From Limnanthes douglasii subsp. nivea (taxonomy: Eukaryota > Streptophyta > Magnoliopsida > Brassicales > Limnanthaceae), in contig JAUPFV010000002.1 of the NCBI GenBank assembly GCA_036936605.1, positions 269,956,770 to 270,020,769 on the forward strand: 64,000 bases of DNA, written 5' to 3'. This document shows, in pieces, positions 48,061 to 59,275 of the stretch. The position numbers and the translations under genes are program-made. The notes below the pieces were generated by a model. It saw nothing but the letters and a program-made list of their open reading frames with translations. It was not told the DNA's origin and ran no database searches. Each line of letters opens with the position of its first letter. Within the stretch, counting starts at the first letter, position 1.

Positions 48061-48499
48061 AAGTTCAGCAATCAACCAATACCTGTCAATTGATGGGTTT
48101 GGAATCTTCAACTCTATGTTGCTGGGTGCTGATTGAATCTCATCTTCCATGTTGATTTTCCCAGTCTTTCTTAATTAATTGCTCATTATTCATGGTTTGT
48201 TGAGCTCCATAACATGTATGTGTCCTTGTCGTGGAAGAAGATGATGACACCAGTTTTAATTTTCTAAATTTTCTTCCCTCCTTCTTTAATTCCAAATGTA
48301 TAGTGCTCTATTGAATTTATTTTGGTCTATCTCTTTAGCCCATTGTTTGTATTCTTTAAAGGTCCAGTAATAAAATCCAACATTTAATGAAAAAAATAAC
48401 GTTTATGTTTATATGTATACATTTTAAAAATATAGATAATTGATATTTTATGTTTTATTTTTTTATTTGATTTATATTATGTTGTACTTAAAACCACTA

Positions 48500-48930
48500 A
48501 AATATAATTGCATAGCAAAAATAAAATACCTAAATAAGAAAATGAAAAAAAAACTCTAAGATTTACGTGGAAAACCCTTCAATGTGAAAGGAAAAACCAC
48601 AAGATGTCTTGAGCAAAACTTCCACTATATGAATAATGCGATTACACGATTATAACATCTTACATTTACAAGCATAATGTCTTTTTCACTCTATCTATCT
48701 ATATATTTAGCTCACTTACCATAAATGTTTCTCAAAAAATTTTTATCATAAACACCACAAATTATCTCCCCTTTATAAGACTAAAAGGAAGAATTTATAT
48801 ACATTATTAATTAGAATTCTAAGAGTCTCCTCCAAAATTAAATGTATATTCTTTTCTAGTTTCTTCTTGGAATGCCAAGGACTCTTCTAGAATAATATTT
48901 TAACTCATTTCACCATCCAATTCTACTTGA
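48500..48930 (-). repeat. 3' LTR-like sequence of copia III
   Basis: Non-coding. The minus strand carries ATGTATATAAATTC as a possible TATA box (about 48795) and the end phrases cited for the whole element. Boundaries uncertain because the SINE interrupts the region next to the RNase H end and no partner LTR is seen. Confidence 0.5.
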
Positions 48931-48975
48931 GATGCCCATTAATTTTATCTTATAAGCCATACATAGAGAGACCAA

Positions 48976-49166
48976 AGGTCATGCTTGTGACCAAAGGCCT
49001 TGAGTTCGAGTCCCTCTACATACGCTTTCTTGACTGAGCTTGTCATCTTGTGTGGTTTACCTTATGGCGTTGGTTTGCAGGCTATCGCGTCAGACTGAGG
49101 GTTTACCATGTGCGTACTCGTTGAGTAGCGGCTGCGGGTTCCCTCCGAAAAAAAATAAAAAAAATC
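48976..49166 (+). mobile_element. SINE (copy 3) with 10-bp target-site duplications
   Basis: Flanked by GAGAGACCAA at 48966-48975 and 49167-49176. It carries box B AGTTCGAGTCC (49003-49013) and the body phrases TGTGTGGTTTACCTTATGG, GCGTCAGACTGAGGGTTTAC and GTTGAGTAGCGGCT, and ends in an A-rich tail. The 5' end is truncated: box A (seen in copies 1 and 2) is missing. It lies in copia III, so it is younger than that element. A minus-strand frame reading from RNase H through it is a fusion artefact. Confidence 0.9.
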
Positions 49167-49457
49167 GAGAGACCAATATGCCAACAATGTTTTTAATCTG
49201 CAGAATTTGAGCTTGTTGAGAGATATTGTTTTTGTCATCATATCTAAACCATTGTCATACGTATAAATTTTATCTAAGTGTAGTATCTCATGATTAAGTA
49301 TGTCCCTGATCACATGATATCTAACCTCGATATGCTTAGAATTCGAATAAAATGTTGAGTTCTTGCTTAGGTGGATAGCACTCTTGCTATCGCAATACAC
49401 CACATACTTTTCCTGATTTATGTTAAGTTCTCTCAAGAACCTCATCGACCATAATAT
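49167..49457 (-). pseudogene. copia III RNase H, C-terminal half
   Basis: Open from 49445: MRFLRELNINQEKYVVYCDS, then KSAIHLSKNSTFYSNSKHIE and RYHVIRDILNHE, the DNKSAI and K-H-I-x-x-R-x-H motifs of copia RNase H. It ends LNKLKFCRLKTLLA before the SINE. About 65 residues of the N-terminal half are missing at the LTR-like insert. Confidence 0.88.
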
Positions 49458-50105
49458 TGTTAGATATTTTAGTGTAATTAGATCGACTAGTCGACCAATT
49501 TAATCATGATACATGATCGAACAATTCGTAGAGTGCGGAGTGCACACTTTTTAGATTATATCATGATTAATAGGGTTCAATGGGTGGAGCCCCTTGTACA
49601 GTCCAAGGGGCGGAGCCACCAATGCATACCCATTGTTATTGTTGCAAGTCAACAGCATTTCCAATTTGGAAATTTGAACTTTTATTTAAATTTCAAATTT
49701 GAGCTAGTTTTAATTCATTTTATTCCCGTTATGTAACCTAACTACCCCAAACTACCCTAACTGTCAAACCGCATGCATTGATCAAAATACATATATATTG
49801 GGTTCTATTGAAAAACAACTAGACACAAATATTCATTCTCTTTGTACAAAAATATATCTCTGATTTTATCTAATTAGAATTTTTGGAGAACCTCAAAAAT
49901 ATTTCAATCAGAAATTGTTTACAAGACTTCAGAGACTTATCCGGAAATCAAATAGTGTTCCTATAAATGTTTCCTTGCACACTTTCGTTGCCACAATAGA
50001 CTATTCCTCGACGGTTGATAATGCGACACATTTTTGTAATTTGGATTTACAAAGTAGACTCTCTGTAATTAACATCTCCAGCCATACCAACGTTTGTATA
50101 AGTAT
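49458..50105 (+). mobile_element. possible solo LTR inserted in copia III
   Basis: A 650-bp non-coding block interrupts the RNase H domain. It begins TGTTAGATATTTTAG, a typical copia LTR start. It contains a hairpin (GGAGCCCCTTG at 49586 against CAAGGGGCGGAGCC at 49604), an ATATATAT element and an L1/copia-like T-rich right part. The right end has no clear CA and no matching 5-bp duplication, so the identification rests on its start and position. Open frames at 49506 and 49915 are not supported. Confidence 0.4.
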
Positions 50106-51240
50106 TTAATTTTGACTTTCCTCCAAACCACAAGCACATCTTTGAAAACCCTTTAAATATCTTAGAATCCACTTCATTACAACCCAATTATCTTCTCCAA
50201 GATTGGAAAGAAATCGACTAACGACACCAATTGCATGGGAAATGTTGGGTCTGGTATAGACCATGAAGTACATCAAGCTTCCGACCACAGATGCATATAA
50301 AACTTCTTTCATTTCTTTTTTCTCCTTCTCACTCTTTGAACATTGAGTAGTTCTTAGTTTAAAGTGACTTGCAAGGGGAGAAGATACATGTTTTTCTTTG
50401 CTCGTGTTAAATTTCTCAAGAACTTTATCAATAATTTCTTCTTGAGACAACGCAAATTTCTCACCATATCTATATCTAGTGCTCTTCATTCTAAGAATCT
50501 GCTTAGCCGCTCCCAAATCGTTCATGGAAAAAGATTTATTTAATTCCCCCTTCAGCTTGTCAATTTTCGTAGGGTTACACCCAACAATCAACATATCATC
50601 CATATAAAGCAGAAGGATAATGAAGTCTCTATTAGAATATATTTTGATAAACACACATTGATCAGCTAAAGTCCTTTGAAAGTTGTTTCTAAGAATAAAA
50701 TAGTCGAACTTTTTATATCACTGTCTTGGAGCTTGCTTAAGCCCATAAAGACTTTTTTTTGCTTGCACACAAAAGGTTTTATATTTTGATTTGGAAGCCT
50801 TCAGGTTGCTCCATATATATTTATTCTTCCAAGTATCCATGTAGGAAGTTGTCTTTACATCTAGTTGTTCAATTTCAAGATTCAAGCTTGTCGTCAAACA
50901 AGTATGGTTCTAATAGATGTCATCTTCACCACAAGAGATAAAAACTCATCAAAGTCAACTTTCGGCCAAATCCTTCACAACCAATCGAGCTTTGTACCTT
51001 GGTTGTGAGCTGAAATCGTGAACTTTAATCATGTACACCCATTTATTATTGAGTGCATTCTTGCGTTTGGGAAGTTTCACCAAGTCATATGTGAAATTCT
51101 GTTCCAACGATTATATTTCTTCATACATAGCCTTTATTCATTTTTCATTTTGATCATGAAACATGACTTCTTCATAACTTTTAGGTCCCTGCTATCTGTA
51201 AGCATAATATACTAATTGGATTTTATCTTGTTGAAGGCCT
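50106..51240 (-). pseudogene. copia III reverse transcriptase
   Basis: The open part (50654-50106) carries LLLYMDDMLIVGCN with both palm aspartates, SFSMNDLGAAKQILRMKSTR, SHAIGVVSRFLSN and WILRYLKG. Upstream, in other frames, are YGLKQAPRQ (about 50730) and KPRYKARLVVKDLAES (about 51000-50955). Frameshifts and stops make it inactive. Confidence 0.9.
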
Positions 51241-51281
51241 TTGTTCTCTATCAGATCTCCTTAGGACAACTGGTTGCTCAT

Positions 51282-51488
51282 AAGTTTTCACATGATTTTG
51301 TTGTTGCTCCTCACTTTTACTTTTTGCATGTTATTATGGTTGCTCTTGGCCTTCACCTTTATATTCATTCCCTCCATTGTTTTGAAGTTTTCACATGATT
51401 TTGTTGTTGCTCCTCACTTTTATTTTTTTGCATGTTATTATGGTTGCTCTTGGCCTTCAGCTTTATATTCATTCCCTCCATTGTTTTG
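51282..51488. repeat. 103-bp tandem duplication in the copia III linker
   Basis: The segment starting AAGTTTTCACATGATTTTG (51282) recurs at 51385, with nearly identical continuation through GTTGTTGCTCCTCAC, TTGCATGTTATTATGG and TATTCATTCCCTCCATTG. It falls between integrase and RT. Overlapping plus-strand frames here are artefacts. Confidence 0.92.
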
Positions 51489-51750
51489 TATCATAGAAAA
51501 GGAAAAAGGATCCAAATTGACTGTAATTTCAGCATTTACTCTTGGTTGAGGTTCTTGTTTCTCTATTTCACGAAGAGTCTTATTTTCTAAAAAAATAACA
51601 TTTTCGCTTCTTACTATCCTTCTCAAGACTGGATCACAAAATCTGTACCCAAATTCTCCATGTGAGTATCACATGAAAATTCCTCGTCTTAGCATTTAGT
51701 TTTTTTTTCATCTGTGGGAATATGGATAAATGCCTTGCATCTAAAGACTC

Positions 51751-52490
51751 TCAAGTGCCCATAAGAGACTTCTTTACACTCCATAATCTTTGGGAAATAT
51801 CATAACCCAAAGAAATTGATTGAGAGAGGTTGATGATATTGATTAAAGTCCACCTAGCTTCACCCCATAAGGATTTTGGTAACTTCTCATGAGAGAGCAT
51901 GTTCCGGATACATTCTCTAATCGTCTGATTTATTTTTTTAGCCACTTCATTTTGTTGGGGATTTTTTTGGAATTGTCTTCTCCAACTAGATCCCATGGAA
52001 CCTTCAATAGTTCTCAAAAGGACCTTCGTACTCTTCTCCATTATTTGACCAAACTATTTTAAGCATTGAACCAGTCTCTTGTTCCACCTTCTTATGAAAG
52101 TCTTTAAAAACTTCCAATACATGATCTTTACTTTTTAAGGTATATACAAATAAATATCTTAAATGATCATCGATGGATGTTACAAAATATTGTGCCCCGC
52201 CAAGTGATTTTGTATCCATATAACAAACATTTGTATGTACTAAATCCAAAACATGTAACCTCTTATGTGTAAAACCTCTTTGGAAAGAAATATTATAGCT
52301 TTTACTTTTTGCATGAGCTCTTTCTTCGTCGGCGTTTACATCACTTTCTCTCTCATGTTCCCAAGTCTCTTGTGCCAAAGTGCAGTAACATCCTCTTGAG
52401 ATATATAGTTAATCTCACGTTTTTGAACATTGCTTGCATTGATAGAGGAAATTCTTCTCATATAGTCTTTTTTCACACACATAAAAATCA
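51751..52490 (-). pseudogene. copia III pre-integrase and integrase
   Basis: The GAG pre-integrase phrase ALWHKRLGNMRE is at about 52390-52350. The integrase core is at 52378-52004 with LHVLDLVHTNVCYMDTKSLG (first Asp), YFVTSIDDHLRYLFVYTLKS and a VWSNNGEEY segment in which the second Asp (SDNG) is replaced by Asn. The glutamate region follows at 52041-51751: FQKNPQQNEVAKKINQTIRE then SHEKLPKSLWGEA. Frameshift at about 52040. Confidence 0.85.
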
Positions 52491-52499
52491 GTGATCCTT

Positions 52500-53110
52500 T
52501 ATTAATCATATGATTTAATATTATATGTAAAACAACTTCATATAATAATATACATAGCCTTAATGGTTTATAGATATATGTATATAATTGTGTTTTTTAT
52601 CATAAAAATACTAGACACGATTAATATAACAATTAATCATAAATCTAATTAATATATGAGACTCATTTAATTGGAAAGCTAATTAATGTAGAAGACTCAA
52701 TTAATAGAAAATCTAATTAATATACAAAGATAAATTTAAATAGAAGACTCTACTTCAAGTTACTTCTACCCTACATTTAACAATTTTCCACCCAGACTTA
52801 TACTAACTCCAGTATCCGTTATATCCCATGTTTTACTTTTTATATACCGCCTCACCCACTTTCCAAACTTGGATGAGTCTCATGCAGTTCTTGAGCTCTA
52901 AAATCGGCAAAACCTTGGTCAGAGCATCCAAATGATTTTCTTCGCCACCTTCATTTGCTCATTCTCCACCACATTTCGGATAAAGTACAACTTAATGCCT
53001 AAATGTTTATTTCATTCACGAAACTTCGGATTTTTCGGCAAATAAAAAGTTCTAATGTTATCATTGAACAAAACCAAATCATGATTCACACGAATGAGTT
53101 CAAAATATTT
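52500..53110 (-). mobile_element. Ty1/copia remnant IV: RNase H end plus LTR
   Basis: On the minus strand, 53100-52800 reads DNIRTFYLPKNPKFRE, NKHLGIKLYFIRNVVENEQM and then, after a shift, ALTKVLPILELKNCMRLIQ, the end of a copia RNase H. A purine-rich GGTGGGAAAA tract (about 52795) follows, then a putative LTR starting TGTTAAATGTAGGGTAGAAG (about 52790), which contains repeated TTAATTAGA phrases. It stops at about 52500, where copia III begins, so one element cut the other or a deletion joined them. Confidence 0.65.
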
Positions 53111-54739
53111 TTTTTGGTTTATCTTCAAAATAAAAGATTTTCTTATCAAATTAACAATTTCTTAGGATTTTAAAAAGTAATTATTTTATATTAAATTTAA
53201 TTATTATTCAAAACTATAAAATAGTAGATAAAATTGAATAATCTATAATAAATATAATTTTAAACCTTTAAAATATTATTTAAAAATTTGTACTATTTAA
53301 TACTATATTATTTTAAAATTGATAATATTTCATTTGGAAGAATAGATTACTATTAAGACATCTAATAGGGAGACTTTTATTAGGAATAAAAATTTATTCA
53401 CCTTTTAGATATATGGTTATGTAATTACAATTTTTACTTTTTGTTATTATCCATATCAATATATTAGTTCATTGGCTTAAAAAAAATTATAATATAATTT
53501 TTCTAATCAATACGCACGAAAAACTAACACCAACGTTGAAAAACTAAATTTTTAGCCGAAAAATTATACATTGAAGACCATGTCGGATTCAAAACACCAT
53601 AAATTGTATCACATCATTTAAAACCTCGCGTATTTTCGCAACATACTGTTTGTATTCCAAAAAAAATAGCAAAAATAAGTGAATAAATTTTTTAACATGT
53701 AAAAAGTGAAAACGTAAACGTATCGGGGTATACCACAGCTATTTGTAAGAATCATATTTATTTTTATTTAATATTTTCAACCAAAAAAAGTTATCCGATT
53801 AGAGGACATTATTGTTTTTATAATATGGTTTCTTTTGTTATACTATCAATGCCCGCAAATTACGACGTACAATTTTTAAGACACTTTTTATAACTTTAGT
53901 TTGCCAGTATGATATAATCCTAAGAGCTATCATGGTATCTACCATATGAGTATCATTGTGTTCGAATTCTAATTGTAGAACAGGAAGACTATACAATAAT
54001 AATGGAAATCAAAATAGGGACATTCATTCAAACGGACATATACTTCTACATGAAATTCAGCTCTTTTTCTGGAGTCAATGCAACTAAACAACTTAGGGTT
54101 TGTAACGATTTGGTTCCCACTTAATCATGCTCCATAATAACTTCACCATTTCTTCGGAAACTGGGAATATTATTTTTGTATCCTTCGGTTGTGCACTACT
54201 TTATGTTTCGATCCTATACTAATTAAGTATAGATTCCGAATCATTGACCATTGCGTTTTGATTTCAAGCATAACTAGTGGTCATAAATAGGAAACGGCTA
54301 CATCGTGGTTATTATTTGTTTTGTATAGTGGAGTAATATATAAAATTGTTATTTTCTTTTTTCAACAACAGATAGTTTACTTCTTAAGTTTAAAAGTTAA
54401 AAAGCTAAATTAATCTGACTCTTAAAAAACAATAATAGTTTTAATTTTTAATCTTTCATTTTCATTGTTTTCATACTTTGATTTTAAATTAACAAAATAA
54501 AATTTTGCTTTCCATTTTCTACGTTTTTAGGTGTAATATTATAAATAAATATATTTTATATTTCATATCTTAATTATCATTTACTATTTAAATTTAATTG
54601 TTTTTTAGTTGTGAAGATTTAGTTTATTTGATTAATTAGATATAAATTTGCAGTTTAGTTTGATTTTATGGTTTTGGGTAGGTTTTGTTGGATTTTGAAT
54701 TATGTATGTAGTAATCTTGTGTCTTTGTGAAAAAGATGA
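53111..54739. other. AT-rich stretch, nothing recognised
   Basis: No open frame above 60 codons, no repeats beyond simple AT/T runs, no transposon motifs I can identify. Confidence 0.55.
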
Positions 54740-56160
54740 ACTATTGTCTTTCGTGCCCCACATCTCATCTCAACTCATATTTAGCATCGTCTCTCGTCTC
54801 TCGTTTCGCATCTAGTATCGTCTTTCATTTCTTGTCTAACATCGTCTATCGTCTCTTCTCTAGTACCGTCTCTCGTCTCTTGTTTAGCACCGTCTCTCGT
54901 CTAACATCGTCTATTGTCTATCGTCTAACATCATCTTTCGTATTTCATCTTGCATTTAGCATCGTCTCTCGTCTCGTATCAATTTTCGTCTATCATCCCT
55001 CATCTCGCATCTATCATCTTGTCTTATCTCTAGTTTCTTGTTTACCAGTGTCTACCTTCCAACATCGTCTATTGTCTATCCTCTAACATCATCTTTCATA
55101 TCTCATCCTGCATTTAGCATCGTCTCTCGACTCACATCAATTTTCGTCTATTGTCTCTCGTCTCGCATCTAGCTTTGTGTCTTATCTCTCGTCTCTTGTC
55201 TAGCATCGTCTCACATCTCTTTCCTCTCCTATCTCGCATCTAGCATCGTCTCACATCTCTTTCGTCTCCTGTCTCGCATCTAGTATCGTCTCTCGTCTCT
55301 CGTCTCGTATCAAGCATTGTCACTCATCTCTCATCTAGCATATTCTCTAGTCTAACATCGTCTCACATCTCTCGTCCCTCGTCTCACATCTAGCATCGTG
55401 TCTTATCTTTCGTTTCTTGTCTAGCATCGTTTATCTTCCAACATCGTCTATTGTCTATCGTCTAACATCATCTTTCATATCCTATCTTACATTTAACATC
55501 GCCTCTCGTCTCGTATCAATTTTCGTTTATTGCCTCTCGTCTCACATCTAGCATCATGTCTTATCTCGTGTCTCTTATCTAGCATCATCTATTTTCCAAT
55601 ATCGTATATTTTATATCCTCTAACATCATCTTTTGTATCTCATCTTGCATTTAGCATCGTCTCTTGTCTCGTATCAAGCATCGTCTCGCATCTCTCTCGT
55701 CTCCTGTATCGCATCTAGCATCGTGTCTCGTCTCTCGTCTCGTATCTAGCATTGTCACTCATCTCTAATCTAGAATATTCTCTCGTCTAACATCGTCTCA
55801 CATCTCTCGTCCCTCGTCTCGCATCTAGCACCGTGTCTTATCTCTCGTTTCTTGTCTAGCATCGTTTATCTTTAAACATTTTCTATTGTCTATCCTCTAA
55901 CATCATCTTTCATATCTCATCCTGCATTTAGCATCATCTCTCGTCTCGTATTAATTTTCGTCTATTGTCTCATGTCTTGCGTCTAGCATCGTGTCTTATC
56001 TCTCGTCTCGTATTAATTTTCGTCTATTGTCTCATGTCTTGCGTCTAGCATCGTGTCTTATCTCTCGTCTCTTGTCTAGCATCATCTATCTTCCAACATC
56101 ATCTATTTTATATCTTCTAACATCATCTTTCGTTTCCCTTCTTGCATTTAGCATCGTCTC
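54740..56160. repeat. pyrimidine-rich satellite/minisatellite array, left part
   Basis: Built from degenerate words such as GCATCTAGCATCGTCTCTCG and TCTCGTCTC, with almost all bases C, T and periodic CG/CA. A higher-order repeat is visible: CACTCATCTCTCATCTAGCA at 55321 recurs at 55756 (435 bp), and AACATCGTCTATTGTCTATC at 55439 recurs in altered form near 55873 (434 bp). Open frames of Ser/Leu/Val-rich peptides (54727-55086, 55530-55718, 55991-56179) are products of the repeat. The array is split by the copia at 56161. Confidence 0.92.
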
Positions 56161-56473
56161 TGTTAGAATATTCGACTAAATTTAGAAAGCTGGATTCATG
56201 GAGTAATAATTGGCGTCAACTATTGACCACTATAATTTGAGATTTCACATACTATCCTTAATCTTCTCCTTATAAATCAGTGTATTAAGTTTCCTTGTAT
56301 AGGCCTCTAAGTTCTCGATATATTGAGAGCCTTATTACCATTGCTAGTGAAACAAGCGCAACTTGTAATGATTTGATTCAATAAAAAACAGTTCAATACA
56401 AAAAGGAACATTTTCTAATAAAACACAAAACCATAGCCGCCTCTTGCGGCTATGTCTCTCTTTGTTTTTATCA
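56161..56473 (+). repeat. 5' LTR of copia V
   Basis: 313 bp, TGTTAGAATATTCG to TTTTTATCA. It contains TATAAAT (56271-56277) as the likely promoter and a CAATAAAAAACAG poly(A)-signal-like segment near 56380. The 3' part has a small hairpin around GCCGCCTCTTGCGGC. Confidence 0.97.
56271..56277 (+). promoter_or_regulatory. TATA box in the 5' LTR of copia V
   Basis: TATAAAT in TTCTCCTTATAAATCAG; conserved at the same place in the 3' LTR. Confidence 0.65.
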
Positions 56474-56488
56474 TGGTATCGGAGCAGG
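56474..56488 (+). promoter_or_regulatory. primer-binding site of copia V
   Basis: TGGTATCGGAGCAGG directly after the LTR, one base different from TGGTATCAGAGC, the usual complement of the initiator tRNA-Met 3' end in plant copia elements. Confidence 0.85.
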
Positions 56489-56511
56489 AATTTTGAACAT
56501 CCTCAACAAAG

Positions 56512-57740
56512 ATGGCTGGCAATGAAGTCATGGTCAGTAAAATTCCTGATGAATTAACAATGCAGATTGCTGCCATTCTGAGAAATGGTCTCGGAACACA
56601 ACAACAAACAACTAACCCCGAGAATTTATCCCTATGGATTAAACTCGGTGGTGACAACTATGCCCTATGGGCAAACCTGATGAAATTAAAGGAAGGGGGG
56701 GAGGTTCTCACATTACAGGGGAGCCGACACCTCCATCCAAAACTGACAACACATATACAAGGTGGGAACAAGATGATCAATGTGTTTTCACATGGATTAT
56801 CCAGAATCTTGAATCCAGCTTGGTGAATAATGTCTCGCAATATCCCACTGCAAAAGCCGTCTGGGATGGGTTAGTCACCACATACGGTTCTGGTACAGAT
56901 TCGTTACAGGTGTTTGACCTTCGTAAGAGGGCTAATTCATTAAGGCAAGGGTCCGATACACTAGAAGACTTGTGGAACAAACTGCAGAATATCTGGATGT
57001 ATATAGATAGGCGAGATCCAAACCCTATGAAAGACCCAGAAGACATTCAGATCTAAAATAAGAAGACTCAAGAACAAAGACTATATCAATTGCTAATGGC
57101 GATTAATGACAAGCTGGAACCAGTCAAGAGAGATATCCTGAAAAATAATCCTCTTCCTTCCGCGGTAACAGCATATGCTACAATACGAAGGGAAGTGGCC
57201 AAGCTTAATATACTAAAATCAAGTTCTTCTGATAGTGACTCGATTGAAATTGGAATGGGTTTGGCTGCTAAAGATTCTGCACAAAGGTTTAAATTCTGAT
57301 CCAAAGAGAAAGAAGATAAATCCAAGTTGTATTGCACTCATTGTGGGATGAAGATACACACTAAAGAGACATGTTTCCAGCTGGGTGGCTATCCAGAATG
57401 GTGGGAGGATGGTCATAAGGAGAAAAATAACCCGCGTTTCAGATCTAATGTCAAACGAGCTTCGTCTGCAAGTGGCGGTGAAGATCCGACTAAAAATAAG
57501 CAAGGAAGTGGCACTGGTTTTGGAGGAATGACGGCGAACTCCTATGAAAAACTTGGAGGTAAAGGGTTTGAGAAATCAATGAATTGGATCTTTGATTGCG
57601 GGGCTACGGACACCATGTCTTATGATCCTAAAGACTTTGGTGACATGCCATCTCCAAAGAAGTCCCATATTGAGACTGTAGTGGAGAAATTTGTGAAGTC
57701 AAATGGGGAGGTTCAATTATTTTTTCGGAAAAAATAGAAA
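56512..57740 (+). pseudogene. gag and protease of copia V
   Basis: Capsid/nucleocapsid and start of protease. The start at 56512 (MAGNEVMVSKIPDELTMQ) is the first ATG after the leader. A frameshift near 56690 moves coding to the frame that holds the rest of gag: a UBN2-like domain with AKAVWDGLVTTYGSGTDSLQ and NKLQNIWMYIDRR. The zinc knuckle is CTHCGMKIHTKETC (about 57333-57374, C-x2-C-x4-H-x4-C). Protease begins WIFDCGATDTM (about 57588), where the DSGA motif has Cys for Ser. In-frame stops at 57054, 57297 and 57735 inactivate it; the one at 57297 (TGA before SKEKE) could derive from CGA. Confidence 0.93.
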
Positions 57741-59275
57741 TTAAAAACTGCCTCTACATTCCTTCATTGTCCTTAAAGTTATTATATGTTAGTCAAGTGA
57801 CAAAACAACTCAACTGTGTGGTTCTTATGTATCCATTTTTTTGTATTTTACAGGACATTCGTATGAAGGAGATCATTGGGCGTGGTACTGAACAAGGAGG
57901 TCTCTATTATGTTGATGAGGTAGTTCATAAGGGACATGCCATGCTTGCTCACGGAACAACCAAAATTCAACTTTGGTTATGGCACCGGCGACTTGGTCAT
58001 CCTTCTTTTAGCTATCTTAAAAGTTTGTTTCCTAGTCTTTTTTTGAATAATTTCATTCATGAGACATGTGAAACCTGCATTCTTGCAAAAAATCATAGGG
58101 TCTCATTTAATCAAAGTAATACTAGAGTTGATTATGCTTTTTTCGCTAATCCATTCTGATGTTTGGAGTCCAGCACCGAATTCCACTAACAATCAAATCA
58201 GATACTTTGTTTTATTTGTGGATGATTTCTCAAGAATGACTTGGATATACTTCATGAAACATATATCGGAAGTACCATAAATATTTGTTTGTTTTTACAA
58301 AATGATTTTGACTCTATTTGAAAAACAAAATACAGATTCTCCGTTCTGATAATGGAACAGAGTTTGTCAACCAAACAATGCATAATTTTTTCAAAACAAA
58401 TGGTCTTATCCATCAAACCACTTGTCCAAACACACCTCAACAAAATGGTACTTCAGAACGAAAAAATCGTACTTTACTTGAAAAAACTCGTGCTATTATG
58501 ATTGAATCTAAAGTTCCTCATTCTCTTTGGCCAGAAGCTCTTGCTACAGCTACATATCTTGCAAATCGTCTACCAACCCGATGTCTAGGAAATAAAACTC
58601 CATTACAAGTGCTTGCCACCCAAGTTACAATTCCATCTGTTATGATCTTACCACCTCGTGTTTTTGGTTGTTCGGTGTTTGTTCATATCCCTAAAACTAG
58701 TCGAAACAAACTTAATCCGTGTGCTGAAAAGTGTGTATTCGTTGGGTACAGTGTTCATCAAATGAGATATCGGTGTTACAATCCGGTTACTCGTCGAATC
58801 CATGTCACTATAGACTGTGACTTCTTAGAATCCGATTATTTTTTTGACCACCAATCTCGTGCTCAGGGGGAGAAAGTAAGTGAATCACTCGAGTGGTTGC
58901 TATATGAAAGTTACTTTGAAGATGTGCCGACAGAGTCGGTAGATGGCGCCACCGAACACGCCTCTTCCAACATAAAGGAGACTGACAAGCAGTTCTTACC
59001 ACCAATGATTCTCCCGAAGACAATGTCCAACAAGAAATAAATGCCATGGGTACTACCAGCAAATCAGCCGAAGAAAATCTCCATTAAGAGGTAAACAATT
59101 TACAATGTCATAATTCACAAAATGCTACTGACCATGACATTTCAAGAAGTTCATTTGTTTAAATTCAAACTCCGGTTCTTCCCCCAAGAAAAAATAGAGG
59201 GGTTCCTCCTGACCGGTATTCACCAGAACACGTTCCTCGTGCTTCTACATATCTGGTAAAAACTGACAGGAAAGG
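57741..59275 (+). pseudogene. protease end and integrase of copia V
   Basis: The pre-integrase zinc region is LWLWHRRLGHPSFSYLKSLF...CETCILAKNH (about 57970-58095), an HHCC pattern. The core starts IHSDVWSPAP (about 58155), with the second Asp in LRSDNGTEFVNQ (about 58342) and Glu in NTPQQNGTSERKNRTL (about 58430-58480), so the DDE residues are present. The open stretch 58318-59040 runs into the C-terminal variable domain. Frameshifts near 57740, 58150, 58290 and 59040-59270 break the frame. Confidence 0.92.

Larger units (their letters stand above)
44460..48397 (+). mobile_element. L1-type LINE II with RNase H, endonuclease missing
   Basis: ORF1 pieces, RT, zf-RVT and RNase H follow each other on the plus strand. 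The segment between ORF1 and RT that should hold the endonuclease is absent: DUF4283-like sequence at about 45000-45170 is followed within 80 bp by RT leader sequence. The 3' end probably lies near 48390, where AATAAAATCC and a short A-rich stretch occur. Target duplications not found. Confidence 0.8.
48480..52490 (-). mobile_element. Ty1/copia remnant III (minus strand)
   Basis: Reading right to left: pre-integrase, integrase, RT, RNase H and a 3' LTR-like tail. The RNase H domain is split by a 650-bp LTR-like insert (49458-50105), and a SINE sits just after the RNase H end (48976-49166). The LTR tail (about 48930-48500) contains phrases typical of plant copia LTRs (minus strand GTTTTGCTCAAGACATCTTG, GGTTTTCCACGTAAATCTT). 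The right end abuts the tail of another copia at about 52490-52500. Confidence 0.8.

Noticed and set aside
49062..49445. Minus-strand 127-codon frame as a single gene
   Set aside because: Its first part is copia RNase H; the last ~35 residues are translation of the SINE inserted there.
54727..56179. Three plus-strand open frames encoding Ser/Leu/Val-rich peptides that look like membrane proteins
   Set aside because: They are direct readings of the CTCGTCTC satellite; composition and periodicity follow the repeat, and frames shift with each unit.
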